Of a stretch of DNA of 64,000 nucleotides, positions 16,968 through 29,171 are shown piece by piece (position 1 is the stretch's first letter; every line of letters begins with the position of its first letter). The stretch comes from Candidatus Promineifilum breve (GTDB taxonomy: Bacteria > Chloroflexota > Anaerolineae > Promineifilales > Promineifilaceae), in assembly GCF_900066015.1 (NCBI RefSeq), contig NZ_LN890655.1, positions 2,210,726 through 2,274,725 of the forward strand. The letters are read 5' to 3'. A program made the translations under genes and the position numbers. The notes beneath the pieces are model-generated. The model made no database searches. It had not been told where the DNA came from and saw nothing but the letters and a program-made list of their open reading frames with translations.

Positions 16968-17641
16968 GCCCGTTTCTCCGGCGGGGCCAGACCGCCCTGG
17001 CGGGCGATCTCCTGCACCAGCGCCTCGGCCAGGGCCAGCAGCGCCTTGTCGTCGGCCGGCAGATCGCCGTAGGGCACGTTGACGCGGCCGTCGCGGGTGG
17101 GCACGGACAGGGCGAAAACGTGGGCCTCGTTGTGGACTTCCTCGTCGTCTACAGCGGCCACGCCCACCCGGTAATCGCGCTCGGCATGGACGCCGCGCTC
17201 CTTCAGGGTGCTATAGAGGCGATCGACGTAGAGGCCGCCCTCAATGAACAGGTCGTTGATCTCGGTGGCGTCCTGGAAGCGATCCCAGGTGGTGTGGATG
17301 AACGTGACCCGCCGCCAGCGCAGGCTGACGATGGGCTGGGCCAGCTTGTGGAGTTCTTCCAACTGCACCTTGTAGTAGATTTCGTCGGCGCGGGGGTGAT
17401 CGGGCTGGTCGGGCAACAGGTCACGGCGGCGGGCCAGTTCGTGGCCGGCGCGGCGGGCGTAGTAGTGGATGGCCCACTTCTCATCGCCGAACTTGCTGCC
17501 GAAGTAGAAGGCCAGATATTCGGCGTGCAGCCCCTTGGGCGCGAAACGCTGCGGGATGCGATACCAGCCCTCGCGGCGAATGATGTCGAAATCCGACGGC
17601 CGCGGGACGTAGGCGACTAGGACGCGGTCTTCCGGGTACAT
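16964..17641 (-). CDS. Conserved protein of unknown function
   Basis: 225 residues, soluble, no signal peptide. It opens RVLVAYVPRPSDFDIIRREG, then YRIPQRFAPKGLHAEYLAFY and WAIHYYARRAGHELARR, with a late WDRFQDATEINDLFIEGGLY segment. I do not recognise a named domain; the alternating beta strands and the basic/aromatic centre suggest a nucleic-acid-associated fold, which is speculation. It overlaps the downstream membrane glycosyltransferase by 4 bp. Its promoter region faces the DUF5678 gene across an 80-bp gap. Confidence 0.7.
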   Translation of the reverse strand: MYPEDRVLVAYVPRPSDFDIIRREGWYRIPQRFAPKGLHAEYLAFYFGSKFGDEKWAIHYYARRAGHELARRRDLLPDQPDHPRADEIYYKVQLEELHKLAQPIVSLRWRRVTFIHTTWDRFQDATEINDLFIEGGLYVDRLYSTLKERGVHAERDYRVGVAAVDDEEVHNEAHVFALSVPTRDGRVNVPYGDLPADDKALLALAEALVQEIARQGGLAPPEKRA

Positions 17642-17720
17642 GACATCTAGTTTACAGTGAAATGGGCTAATGTTCTATGTTGAACCCTTCGCCATGCTTC
17701 TAAATCAGGGCCGGGTTTGA

Positions 17721-17726
17721 TATAAT
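17721..17726 (+). promoter_or_regulatory. Extended -10 element directly upstream of the DUF5678 gene
   Basis: TGATATAAT at 17718-17726 ends 7 nt before the ATG at 17734. An upstream in-frame ATG at 17725 overlaps the -10 itself and cannot be the start. This again implies a leaderless mRNA. Confidence 0.55.
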
Positions 17727-17733
17727 GCCTTTG

Positions 17734-18099
17734 ATGTCGCTAACAATTGACGTAGCCCCCGAATTGATGAACCCGCTGCAACAATTAGCCACCGAACGTG
17801 GCGAATCGGTGAGCACGATTGTCGAGCAGTTGATCGCTGACTATTTGCGGGAGCAGCGCCATCGTTTGTTGCTAGATGAGATGGAACGTTTTCGTTCCCG
17901 GCACGCAGAGTTACGAACTCAATATGAAGGCGAATTTATCGCCATGCGCGCTGGGCATGTTCTCGACCACGATTATGACGGTAGCCGGTTGTACACTCGA
18001 ATGAGAGAACGGTTCGGTGATGTCCCGGTGCTCATCGTCGAAGTCACAGACCAGCCTGAACAACAATTTACTCGCTTGAGCCGGCAAGCCGTACAGTGA
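17734..18099 (+). CDS. DUF5678-type small protein
   Basis: 121 residues from ATG 17734. The N-terminus SLTIDVAPELMNPLQQLATERGESVSTIVEQLI is a ribbon-helix-helix-like segment. The C-terminal half (YEGEFIAMRAGHVLDHDYDG; MRERFGDVPVLIVEV) matches the DUF5678 pattern, where a short domain with conserved Y.G..vA...G.v.dhd precedes a beta strand. It overlaps the aspartyl-protease gene by 4 bp. A second family member without a protease partner is at 24614-25000. The pair may form a regulatory or TA-like module (inference). Confidence 0.75.
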   Translation: MSLTIDVAPELMNPLQQLATERGESVSTIVEQLIADYLREQRHRLLLDEMERFRSRHAELRTQYEGEFIAMRAGHVLDHDYDGSRLYTRMRERFGDVPVLIVEVTDQPEQQFTRLSRQAVQ

Positions 18100-18506
18100 A
18101 ACAACCCTACAATCACCAATATCGTCCACCGATCCCGGTGCTTTCCGTCCGTCTCTACTCGCCCATTAGTGATCGATTCACTCCCACAATCTCGGCGCTG
18201 GTCGATACCGGATCAGATGCTTCGCTTATCCCGTTAACTCACATCGACGAGCTTGGGGCCGAAGAAACCGCCCCCGGATGGTTGGTCGGAATTACCGGAG
18301 ATCGAAAACCGGTTTCGCTGTTCTTCGTGGACATCTACATCGGCGAGCAAGTCCTAGCGGGCATTCGCGTGATAGGTGACCCGGATGCCGACGAGGTGAT
18401 CCTGGGACGCGATGTGCTGAATAAATTGCCCGTCTTTTTGGATGGGCCACAAAAGGCATTAGTCATCCCTGACGATAAAACCATCAACCGTTTGCGCCGA
18501 GAGTAA
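18096..18506 (+). CDS. Retropepsin-like aspartyl protease (clan AA)
   Basis: 136 residues. ISALVDTGSDASLIPLTHI holds the catalytic DTGSD of retropepsins, and VILGRDVLNKLPVFLDG is the conserved ILGRD/flap-partner strand. A single-domain protease of this size must act as a homodimer, like retroviral enzymes. Bacterial relatives often accompany small DUF5678 or similar proteins. Its ATG lies inside the preceding stop (ATGA) and the gene runs 8 bp before mutM, so all three could be on one message. Confidence 0.82.
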   Translation: MKQPYNHQYRPPIPVLSVRLYSPISDRFTPTISALVDTGSDASLIPLTHIDELGAEETAPGWLVGITGDRKPVSLFFVDIYIGEQVLAGIRVIGDPDADEVILGRDVLNKLPVFLDGPQKALVIPDDKTINRLRRE

Positions 18507-18514
18507 GACAAACA

Positions 18515-19327
18515 ATGCCCGAATTACCCGAAGTCGAAACCTTCGTCCGCGCTTTGCGCCGGCCGCTCGTAGGCCGAACGATCACCGGGGCGCGCAACGA
18601 CTGGCCGCGCCACGTGGTTGTGCCGCGGCCGGATGAACTGCGCGAGCGCGTCACCGGCCGCCGTATCGAGGCCATCGACCGCCGTGGCAAATACCTGGTC
18701 TTCAGCCTCAGCGACGACGAGACGCTCATCATCCACCTCAAGATGACCGGCCACCTGTCGGTCGTGCCGGCCCACACGCCGCCCGACCCCTATGCCCACA
18801 CCGTGTTCGAGCTGGACGACGGCCACGAACTGCGCTTCCGCGACCCGCGCAAATTCGGCCGCGTCTATCTGGTGCATGACCCGGCCGACGTGCTGGCCCC
18901 ACTCGGCCCGGAGCCGCTGCCCGACGAATTCACCGCCGGCGAACTGGCCGCGCGTCTGGCCGGGCGCAAGCGGGTGCTCAAGCCGCTGCTGCTCGACCAG
19001 ACGTTCATCGCCGGCATCGGCAATATCTACGCCGACGAGGCGCTCCACGACGCCCGGCTGCTGCCCACCCGGCGCAGCGACACGCTGACGGCCGAGGAAA
19101 TAGTCGCCCTCCACGCCGCCATCCGGAACGTATTGGCTCTGGGCATCGACCGCGAGGGGGCCAGCATCAGCAGCTACGTGAAGGCCGACGGCGAAAAGGG
19201 GGACATGCAGAACGCCGTGGCCGTCTTTCGCCGCACGGGGCAGTCGTGCTATACCTGTGGCGGGCCGATTGAGCGCATTGTGTTGGGCGGGCGGAGTACG
19301 CATTTCTGCCCCAATTGCCAGCGGTAA
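18515..19327 (+). CDS. mutM: Formamidopyrimidine-DNA glycosylase (MutM/Fpg)
   Basis: 270 residues, normal length. The start PELPEVETFVRAL gives the mature Pro nucleophile and catalytic Glu. RRGKYLVFSLSDDETLIIHL holds the conserved Lys; RFRDPRKFG is the DNA-binding loop; AGIGNIYADEALHDA is the H2TH motif. The C-terminal zinc finger CYTCGGPIERI...CPNCQR is complete. It removes 8-oxoguanine and ring-opened purines in base-excision repair. It lies downstream of the DUF5678-protease pair. No unusual substitution seen. Confidence 0.96.
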   Translation: MPELPEVETFVRALRRPLVGRTITGARNDWPRHVVVPRPDELRERVTGRRIEAIDRRGKYLVFSLSDDETLIIHLKMTGHLSVVPAHTPPDPYAHTVFELDDGHELRFRDPRKFGRVYLVHDPADVLAPLGPEPLPDEFTAGELAARLAGRKRVLKPLLLDQTFIAGIGNIYADEALHDARLLPTRRSDTLTAEEIVALHAAIRNVLALGIDREGASISSYVKADGEKGDMQNAVAVFRRTGQSCYTCGGPIERIVLGGRSTHFCPNCQR

Positions 19328-19466
19328 AGAACCGGCCGCAGTGCAGACCCGGCAGTGGCTTTAGAGGCTAATCTACCAGCGGCTCGCGCCAGGGGTGAGT
19401 CATATCTTTTAGGCCGGTGTATTCCCGCGGACTGTTGCGGCCCACCCCACGGCCGCGGTCAACCTG

Positions 19467-20477
19467 TCACTCAAACGCGATACGACGGGCTCTGTAGGGT
19501 AATTCGATATTCTCGTGGTTCATTTGGGATGGGTTGCTGTCGCTGGTCGTGTCCGGCGGGGTTGTGTTGGTGGCGTAGGGGCCGGCGTGGGGGCCTGCCT
19601 GACCATCGCCGTTGTCGCCCCAGCATTCAACCGCGCCAGTGGACTTCAGGGCGCAGGTGTGGAATCCGCCGGCGCTAACCTGGATATAGGGGCCGGGCTT
19701 ATTGGCCGCCTGGCCATTGCTCTTGCTGCCCCAGCACTCGACCGCCCCGCTCGGCGTCAGGGCGCAGGTATGGAATCCGCCGGCGCTAACGTGCGTGTAG
19801 GGGCCGGGCCGGTCGGCCGCCTGGAGGTCGGCGTTTTCGCCCCAGCACTCGACCGCCCCGCTCGGCGTCAGGGCGCAGGTGTGGAATCCGCCGGTGCTAA
19901 CTTGCGTGTAGGGGCCGGGCCGGTCGGCCGCCTGGCCGTCCCCGTTGTCGCCCCAGCATTCAACCGCGCCGGCCGGCGTCAGGGCGCAGGTGTGGAATCT
20001 GCCGGCGTTGACCTGGGTATAGGGGCCGGCCTGGTCGGTCGCCTGGCCGTCCCCGTTGCCGCCCCAGCAATCGACCGCGCCACTCGGTGTCAGGGCGCAG
20101 GTATGGTATTCGCCGGCGCTAACCTGGGTGTAGGAACCGGTCTGGCCGGCCGCCTGGCCGTCGGTGTTGGCGCCCCAGCAGTCAATTGTGCCGGCCGGCG
20201 TCAGGGCACAGGCGTGGATTTCACCGGCGCTAAGCTGGGTGTAGGGGCCGGTCTGGTCGGTCGCCTGGCCGTCCCCGTTGCCGCCCCAACAATCGACCGC
20301 GCCGCTCGGCATCAGGGCGCAGGTAAAGTGCTTGCCGGCGCTGACGATCTCCGTTGGGCCGGTGAGGGCGTTGGTAAGCGCCGTCAGCCGCGCGCCGAAC
20401 AGCAGCAGCGTCAGAAGGACGAGAGCGATAGCTGAAAGGATAGGGCGCCGCGGAGTCGCCACGTTGGATGAGCCCAT
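19467..20477 (-). CDS. RCC1/BLIP-II-type tandem repeat protein
   Basis: 336 residues from ATG 20477 (MGSSNVATPRRP). A hydrophobic anchor (ILSAIALVLLTLLLFGARL) precedes seven near-identical 37-residue repeats of the form GPYTQVSAGGFHTCALTPSG then AVECWGDNGDGQA, each with two cysteines. Such repeats form a seven-bladed beta propeller in RCC1-like proteins; seven is also the canonical blade number. The protein is likely surface-exposed and disulfide-rich, with an unknown ligand. The 111-bp DNA repeats are similar enough to recombine and change number. The last ~38 residues (NPSQMNHENIELPYRARR) are non-repeat. Confidence 0.85.
   Translation of the reverse strand: MGSSNVATPRRPILSAIALVLLTLLLFGARLTALTNALTGPTEIVSAGKHFTCALMPSGAVDCWGGNGDGQATDQTGPYTQLSAGEIHACALTPAGTIDCWGANTDGQAAGQTGSYTQVSAGEYHTCALTPSGAVDCWGGNGDGQATDQAGPYTQVNAGRFHTCALTPAGAVECWGDNGDGQAADRPGPYTQVSTGGFHTCALTPSGAVECWGENADLQAADRPGPYTHVSAGGFHTCALTPSGAVECWGSKSNGQAANKPGPYIQVSAGGFHTCALKSTGAVECWGDNGDGQAGPHAGPYATNTTPPDTTSDSNPSQMNHENIELPYRARRIAFE
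19500..20400. repeat. Tandem 111-bp coding repeats (seven units)
   Basis: The minus-strand RCC1-type gene contains seven 111-bp units with words such as GGGCGCAGGTGTGGAATCCG recurring about every 111 bp. The central units are the most alike. Confidence 0.85.
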
Positions 20478-20812
20478 GGATACCAACCCTCTTGAGCAAT
20501 AAGCTCGATGACCACACCCAGCAGAACGTAAAAAGGGAGTGGTTAAAATGAATCGCTGCTCTTCACTGGCAATGAACATTATACGCATGCCGGGGGGCGT
20601 GTCAACGTGCAGGGCTTTTCAAAAGTCACCCTGGGGACACAGAGTACACAGAGGAGTCACAGAGATTCACAGAGAAAGCGCCTTCTTTGCTCCGTGATCT
20701 CTGTGACTCCTCCGTGATCTCTGTGTACGCTTTTGACAACTGAAAAGCCCTGGTCAACGTGAGGGATGATGTGCAGACGTGCTATACTTGACATGGAGAC
20801 ACTGCTATCGAT
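20478..20812. other. Intergenic region (335 bp) between RCC1-type and AlkZ-like genes
   Basis: Divergent gap. It contains the MITE at 20610-20752 with its target duplication and, nearer the AlkZ-like gene, TATACT at about 20779. No other feature recognised. Confidence 0.6.
20610..20752. mobile_element. 143-bp MITE (CACAGAG family) with 9-bp target duplication
   Basis: Perfect 12-bp terminal inverted repeats CAGGGCTTTTCA (20610-20621) and TGAAAAGCCCTG (20741-20752) enclose arms rich in CACAGAG/CTCTGTG. The element is flanked by GTCAACGTG at 20601-20609 and again at 20753-20761, a 9-bp target-site duplication. No reading frame inside. A diverged copy is at 31235-31366. Confidence 0.9.
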
Positions 20813-21913
20813 ATGAACCTGGATGATATTGCCCATAGCCGCCTCCATAACTTGCAGCTATCGCGCCCGGAACTGGGCACGCCGGCCGAGATGGTGGGCT
20901 GGCTGGGGGCGGCGCAGGCCCAGGATTTCGCCGGGGCCAAGTGGTCGCTGGGGCTGCGCCTGCGGCCGACGCATGACGCGGCCATCGAACAAGCCTTCAA
21001 CGACGGCCAAATCCTGCGGACGCACATGATGCGGCCGACGTGGCACTTCGTCACCCCGGCCGACATTCGCTGGATACTGGCCCTCACCTCGCCGCGCGTC
21101 CACCAACTGAATCGCTCCATGTACCGCCAACTGGAGTTGGATGGCGACACATTGGCCCGTTGCGCCACCGTGATTACGGATGCGCTGGGCGGCGGCCGGC
21201 AACTGACCCGCAACGAAGCGGGGCAGGCGCTGGAAGGCGCGGGAATCCGCGTCCCTGGCGGCCCGGATCGCGGCGGGCAGCGGCTGGCCTACATCATGAT
21301 GTGGGCCGAACTGGAAGGGCTGATCTGTAGCGGGCCGCGGCGGGGCAAGCAGTTCACCTACATGCTGCTGGACGAGCGCGCGCCCAATGCGACCACGCTA
21401 TCACGCGATGAGGCGCTGGCCGAACTCACGCGGCGCTACTTTCGCAGCCACGGCCCGGCCATGGCGGCCGACTTCGCCCGCTGGTCGGGGCTGACGTTGA
21501 CCGACGCGCGCGCCGGGCTGGCGGCGGTGGCCGCCGAGTTGCAGCAGGCAGTCATCGAGGGCCAAGCCTACTGGTTTGCCGGCGACCCCCGGCCGCCGCG
21601 CGACCCGTCGCCCACCGCCTACCTGGTGTCGATCTACGACGAATACACCATCGGCTACAAGGATGGTCGCGCCATCGGCAGCGCGGCCGTGGGCGAGATC
21701 TTGGCCGGGATGGGCAACGCGTTGCAGAATGTGATTATTCTGGATGGGCAGATTGTGGGGACGTGGCGGCGGGCCATTAAAAGCGGCTCTGTGATGATCG
21801 CGCTACACCCGCTGCAACGGTTGACGGAGCGTGAAAACGCGGCCGTCGTCCGGGCCGCGGGGCTGTATGGGGAATTTGTCGGTTTGCCGGTAGAGTTCAC
21901 CTATGAAGCATAA
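20813..21913 (+). CDS. AlkZ-like winged-helix DNA glycosylase (HTH_42/DUF1006)
   Basis: 366 residues. LGAAQAQDFAGAKWSLGLRL contains the QxQ (QAQ) motif that is catalytic in AlkZ/YcaQ DNA glycosylases, followed by LRTHMMRPTWHFVTPADI and repeated winged-helix units (LTRNEAGQALEGAGI; RDEALAELTRRYFRSHGPA). AlkZ enzymes unhook interstrand crosslinks or excise bulky adducts. The C-terminal LVSIYDEYTIGYKDGR is typical. A TATACT is seen about 30 bp upstream. The stop overlaps the next lipoprotein gene by 11 bp. Substrate not known. Confidence 0.88.
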   Translation: MNLDDIAHSRLHNLQLSRPELGTPAEMVGWLGAAQAQDFAGAKWSLGLRLRPTHDAAIEQAFNDGQILRTHMMRPTWHFVTPADIRWILALTSPRVHQLNRSMYRQLELDGDTLARCATVITDALGGGRQLTRNEAGQALEGAGIRVPGGPDRGGQRLAYIMMWAELEGLICSGPRRGKQFTYMLLDERAPNATTLSRDEALAELTRRYFRSHGPAMAADFARWSGLTLTDARAGLAAVAAELQQAVIEGQAYWFAGDPRPPRDPSPTAYLVSIYDEYTIGYKDGRAIGSAAVGEILAGMGNALQNVIILDGQIVGTWRRAIKSGSVMIALHPLQRLTERENAAVVRAAGLYGEFVGLPVEFTYEA

Positions 21914-23066
21914 AGCTCTTTATTGCATTCATAGCACCCATTCAGCTTGTCTTCTGCTTCTCGCTCTATTGTTCCTGCTGATCGCCTGCACACGTGTCGA
22001 CGGCGGCGGGACGACTCAGCCTACTGGGCCGGCGACGCCTGTGGCGGCCACATCGACAGCCGCAGTCGATACACAGCCCGGTTTCTACCTGCTCTATCAA
22101 GCCGGGCAAGGTGGGCCGGAGCAACAGGAGATATACCGATTTGACTTTGCCGAAAGCCGGCCGGTGGCACCGGGGGATCTCGTGCCCGGACAACCGCTCT
22201 CTCCGGACCAAAAACGCATCGTCATTACCACCAGGCCCACCTCCAGGACAGACCACACTCGCTCCCATGCCGTACTCGATCTGGAGCAAGGTACGATGGA
22301 ACCCTTGCCGTTGATCGCTCCGTCGCCCCATCTCTTCTGGTCGCCGGATGGCCGGCAATTGATGTATGCCAGCTACCCGGAAGATACGGGCCAATTGGTC
22401 GTCTATGACTTCGAGAAGGGCGAAAACATCGTACTTTTCGACGACCACTCTGTCTGGAGCACGGCGGGCTGGTCGGCTGACGGCAAGTTGGCCGCCTTTG
22501 TCGCCGTGACCGACGGCCAATATGACCTCTACGTTCTCGAAATGGACACCCTCGCCGTGCGCCGTCTGACGGACACGACAGATATCGAGACAGGCACGGT
22601 CTGGTCGCCGGTGAGCGACGAGTTGCTCGTTGGCACGACTGTCTACACCGAGCACGCCTTTGAGTTATGGCCTTATGCTGTTGACAGCTTGGCTATCATC
22701 AGTAGCGACGGGCAGGAACGCGATCTCGGCCGCTATGACTATTTGCAATCATCATCGCTGGCCTGGTCAGTCGATGGGGAGAGTGTTGCTTACTCTGAAA
22801 AAGGCAAGTTGTGTATGCTGTCGCTCGGCAATGGTCAGCGGGATTGTCCATTGGTAGACCTTGAGCCTTACGGCACGTACTTCGCGTCTTTTGGTGAGCC
22901 GCCGGTATGGTCGCCCGATAATCGCTGGCTGGCCTTCCGCGCCACCGGATATCGAGACCGCGGTTGTGATGATGGGGTCTATGCGCTTGAGCTGGCAACG
23001 AAGAAGGTAGTCGTTGTCGACGAAGGGGGTTGTAACACTGGCCCTCTATACTGGGTTGGGCAATAG
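21903..23066 (+). CDS. Lipoprotein with TolB/WD40-like beta propeller
   Basis: 387 residues. LLLLALLFLLIACTRVD is a lipoprotein signal with lipobox Cys. After a Thr/Ala linker come propeller blades with the repeating LSPDQKRIVITTRP, FWSPDGRQLMYASYP, GWSADGKLAAFVAV, VWSPVSDELLVGT, AWSVDGESVAYSEK and VWSPDNRWLAFRAT, at least six TolB-like WSPDG blades. The ATG lies in the last codons of the AlkZ-like gene, implying translational coupling. It likely acts on the outer face of the membrane as a binding scaffold; the ligand is unknown. Related to the next gene. Confidence 0.82.
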   Translation: MKHKALYCIHSTHSACLLLLALLFLLIACTRVDGGGTTQPTGPATPVAATSTAAVDTQPGFYLLYQAGQGGPEQQEIYRFDFAESRPVAPGDLVPGQPLSPDQKRIVITTRPTSRTDHTRSHAVLDLEQGTMEPLPLIAPSPHLFWSPDGRQLMYASYPEDTGQLVVYDFEKGENIVLFDDHSVWSTAGWSADGKLAAFVAVTDGQYDLYVLEMDTLAVRRLTDTTDIETGTVWSPVSDELLVGTTVYTEHAFELWPYAVDSLAIISSDGQERDLGRYDYLQSSSLAWSVDGESVAYSEKGKLCMLSLGNGQRDCPLVDLEPYGTYFASFGEPPVWSPDNRWLAFRATGYRDRGCDDGVYALELATKKVVVVDEGGCNTGPLYWVGQ

Positions 23067-23124
23067 CGTTTATAGCGCGCGGAGAATCTAGACGGCAAGT
23101 CAAGTAAAGTAATGGAGTAGCGGA

Positions 23125-24495
23125 ATGCAATCGTTAAAAGTGGCAAGAGCGATCTACTCCCTCATTGGCCTTCTGTTGGCCTGTGTCGCGTGCTCAGTTG
23201 ATACAACACAGCTTCCTGCTATTGATGAATCTACTCATGTAGTGGATGCTTCTGCAGTATCAGAGGCTCAGCCCTCCCCAGTTGTTGAACAGACTCATCG
23301 AGTTACGCTTACTGCCACGGTGCAGAATCCCACCTCCTCTGTTCAACAACTGGCAACCGCAACAGGGGAATCAACAGGTACGCCTTCACCTGGTTTGGTG
23401 GAATTGACCGGGCCTCTAGCGTTGCTCGTAGCTGAATCGGCACAGCCCCCCTATTTCAGTGCATCAATCTTTGATTTTGGCACAGTCAGTATCCAGGATT
23501 TTGTTTTTCAAGACGATCGACCAATCGCAGCACAATGGCTGGGCGACGGCTGTCAACTTTACCTTAATGGCGATGTATATGATTTGGATGGCAATATGGT
23601 CTGGCAAGTACCATTGCCAATCAAGACCAGATTAGGCTCTCTATATACAGCGCGACTCTCCCCACAGAAGAATTGGCTGGCTTCCCCGATTTTCTCCGGC
23701 CCCGAAACATTCGATAGTAATGAGTTCGTCGATGTGGAAACTGCATCGCTCTTGTCTCCATTTCCATCCTATAGGCTTACACAGCGAGGTGGCGCTGAGT
23801 CTGGAACATTTGTCTGGAGTCCTGATGAGCAATGGGTGTATTACAGTGATTATGACGCGAATGGAACGCTTCAGATCTTTCGCGCATCGCCTGATGGACA
23901 CATTCAGGAGCAACTGACAAAGCATGAGGGAGTCCTTGGCACTGTCGATAGCCTGGCGATATCACCTAATGGGCAGTACCTCGCCTATGGAATCACAAAC
24001 CTGCTGTTTACGACGGCCCCGTACCAGTATGAGGAGTCTGATGAAGGCTGGGTTAGCATCATCGATTTGGATGAGGGTTCTATCACACAGATCAGTCTCC
24101 CTAAGTTTGGTGGAGTCTTCGACGAGGATGGGTTGTGGTGGAGTGCGACAGGTAGTGAACTTCTTGTTTTCGGTGATAGCTTGCCGATTTCGCCAACGGA
24201 TCCTCTACATGGAAACCAGATCCACTGGATCCGTGTTGATGAAGGTGCAGTTCCCTTTCACTCAGTTTATGACGTGGAAGTGCCTGGCGGCTCAATAGAG
24301 TGGGTGATGCCCTTTTCAACAGACTTGAATACACTCTTTCTAAAGACACGAACAGGCTATTTTTTGCTTGAGGAAGGGATATTCAGCCCATATCAAGGAG
24401 CGGAATTGCTAGAGGAAGTCGAAACCAATAACAGAATAATTGGCTTCATACCCGGGCCGATCAATTTTCATGGCGAGGCAGTATGTCAAAAGTAG
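23125..24495 (+). CDS. Lipoprotein with WD40-like propeller (less G+C-rich)
   Basis: 456 residues. LIGLLLACVACSVDT is the lipobox. A Thr/Ser linker follows, then blades with RLSPQKNWLASP, VWSPDEQWVYYSDYD, AISPNGQYLAYGIT and WWSATGSELLVFGD. Its base composition differs from neighbours: 31 of 60 bases are G or C in 23281-23340, against 37 of 60 in a stretch of aceA. Together with codon use (many AAT, GAT, ATT), this suggests a gene acquired separately from its propeller-lipoprotein neighbour. Same strand, 58 bp downstream of it. Confidence 0.8.
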   Translation: MQSLKVARAIYSLIGLLLACVACSVDTTQLPAIDESTHVVDASAVSEAQPSPVVEQTHRVTLTATVQNPTSSVQQLATATGESTGTPSPGLVELTGPLALLVAESAQPPYFSASIFDFGTVSIQDFVFQDDRPIAAQWLGDGCQLYLNGDVYDLDGNMVWQVPLPIKTRLGSLYTARLSPQKNWLASPIFSGPETFDSNEFVDVETASLLSPFPSYRLTQRGGAESGTFVWSPDEQWVYYSDYDANGTLQIFRASPDGHIQEQLTKHEGVLGTVDSLAISPNGQYLAYGITNLLFTTAPYQYEESDEGWVSIIDLDEGSITQISLPKFGGVFDEDGLWWSATGSELLVFGDSLPISPTDPLHGNQIHWIRVDEGAVPFHSVYDVEVPGGSIEWVMPFSTDLNTLFLKTRTGYFLLEEGIFSPYQGAELLEEVETNNRIIGFIPGPINFHGEAVCQK

Positions 24496-24613
24496 CCTAA
24501 TTGATTACAGCAGAGTGGGCTGGTAGAAGCAGTAACCAGTGTGATCCAATCCGAATTTCCAGAACCGGGAAGGCGGGCAAGTAATTGCGATCATAATCGA
24601 AAGACAGCTTCAT

Positions 24614-25000
24614 TTAATCAGCCGCCCATCGAATCGACCGATGCTCATACACGATCTCCGCCTCATCTCGAATCGGGCGAATAAGGACGAACGTGTCGGG
24701 ATAGTGGACATTGATCCGCTCCAGCAACGGCCCGAAGGCCGCATCGTGGTCGATCAGCCGGCCTTGATAGACGGCCACGTATTGCCCGGTATATTCGGCG
24801 CGCCAGGTCGGGTACATCCGCGCGAATGCGTCGGCCTCCGCTTCCCAACCGGTGGGCATGTCGGGTATCTCCAGCAGCGGCAAACCGCGTTCCACGGCTT
24901 CGGCCATCACATCGTCAAGCGAGCGAGCCTGACGTTTCGCGAGACGGCGGACGCGCTCAATCAAATTCGGCGGCAGCGCAAAACCAGGGCCGGAATTCAT
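24614..25000 (-). CDS. DUF5678-type small protein, second copy
   Basis: 128 residues. The RHH-like start FALPPNLIERVRRLAKRQ with SLDDVMAEAVERGL is followed by the DUF5678 pattern YTGQYVAVYQGRLIDHDAAF and LERINVHYPDTFVLIRPI. It has the same architecture as the 17734 gene (RYxxEYxGxxVAxxxGxxxDHD), but no protease gene is attached here. Single gene, downstream of secA's terminator in reverse order. Confidence 0.75.
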   Translation of the reverse strand: MNSGPGFALPPNLIERVRRLAKRQARSLDDVMAEAVERGLPLLEIPDMPTGWEAEADAFARMYPTWRAEYTGQYVAVYQGRLIDHDAAFGPLLERINVHYPDTFVLIRPIRDEAEIVYEHRSIRWAAD

Positions 25001-25044
25001 AGACAGTATTATAACGCAAAATTGGGTGTCCGGGGCCGACTAAA

Positions 25045-25079
25045 AAGACCTCAGAGGTTTCGGAAACCTCTGAGGTCTT
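25045..25079 (-). terminator. Rho-independent terminator of secA
   Basis: 17-bp arms AAGACCTCAGAGGTTTC and complement form an almost perfect palindrome, followed on the minus strand by a TTT run. It starts 3 nt after the secA stop. Confidence 0.85.
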
Positions 25080-25082
25080 ATC

Positions 25083-29024
<3,942 letters not shown>

Positions 29025-29034
29025 GGCGGTACCT

Positions 29035-29040
29035 ATTATA
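29035..29040 (-). promoter_or_regulatory. -10 element for secA, near-leaderless
   Basis: TATAAT on the minus strand, 10 nt before the secA ATG, implies a leader of only a few bases. No Shine-Dalgarno is seen. Confidence 0.45.
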
Positions 29041-29089
29041 GCCGGTCAAACGCGGGGTGGCTTGGCGCGCTATTCATTCGTTAAACTCC

Positions 29090-29169
29090 CAGGTGCGATG
29101 CAGGTGCGACGCAGGTGCGATTAAGGTGCAACGCACTTCGGAAAGTGCGTCGCACCTGCGTTGCACCTG
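29090..29169. repeat. Hairpin element built from CAGGTGCGA words, with flanking duplication
   Basis: Left arm CAGGTGCGATGCAGGTGCGA and right arm its diverged complement. ATTCGTTAAAC occurs on both sides (29076-29086 and 29174-29184), resembling an 11-bp target duplication of the 3' end of prs. Imperfect spacing means the exact ends are unclear. Confidence 0.75.
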
Positions 29170-29171
29170 AT

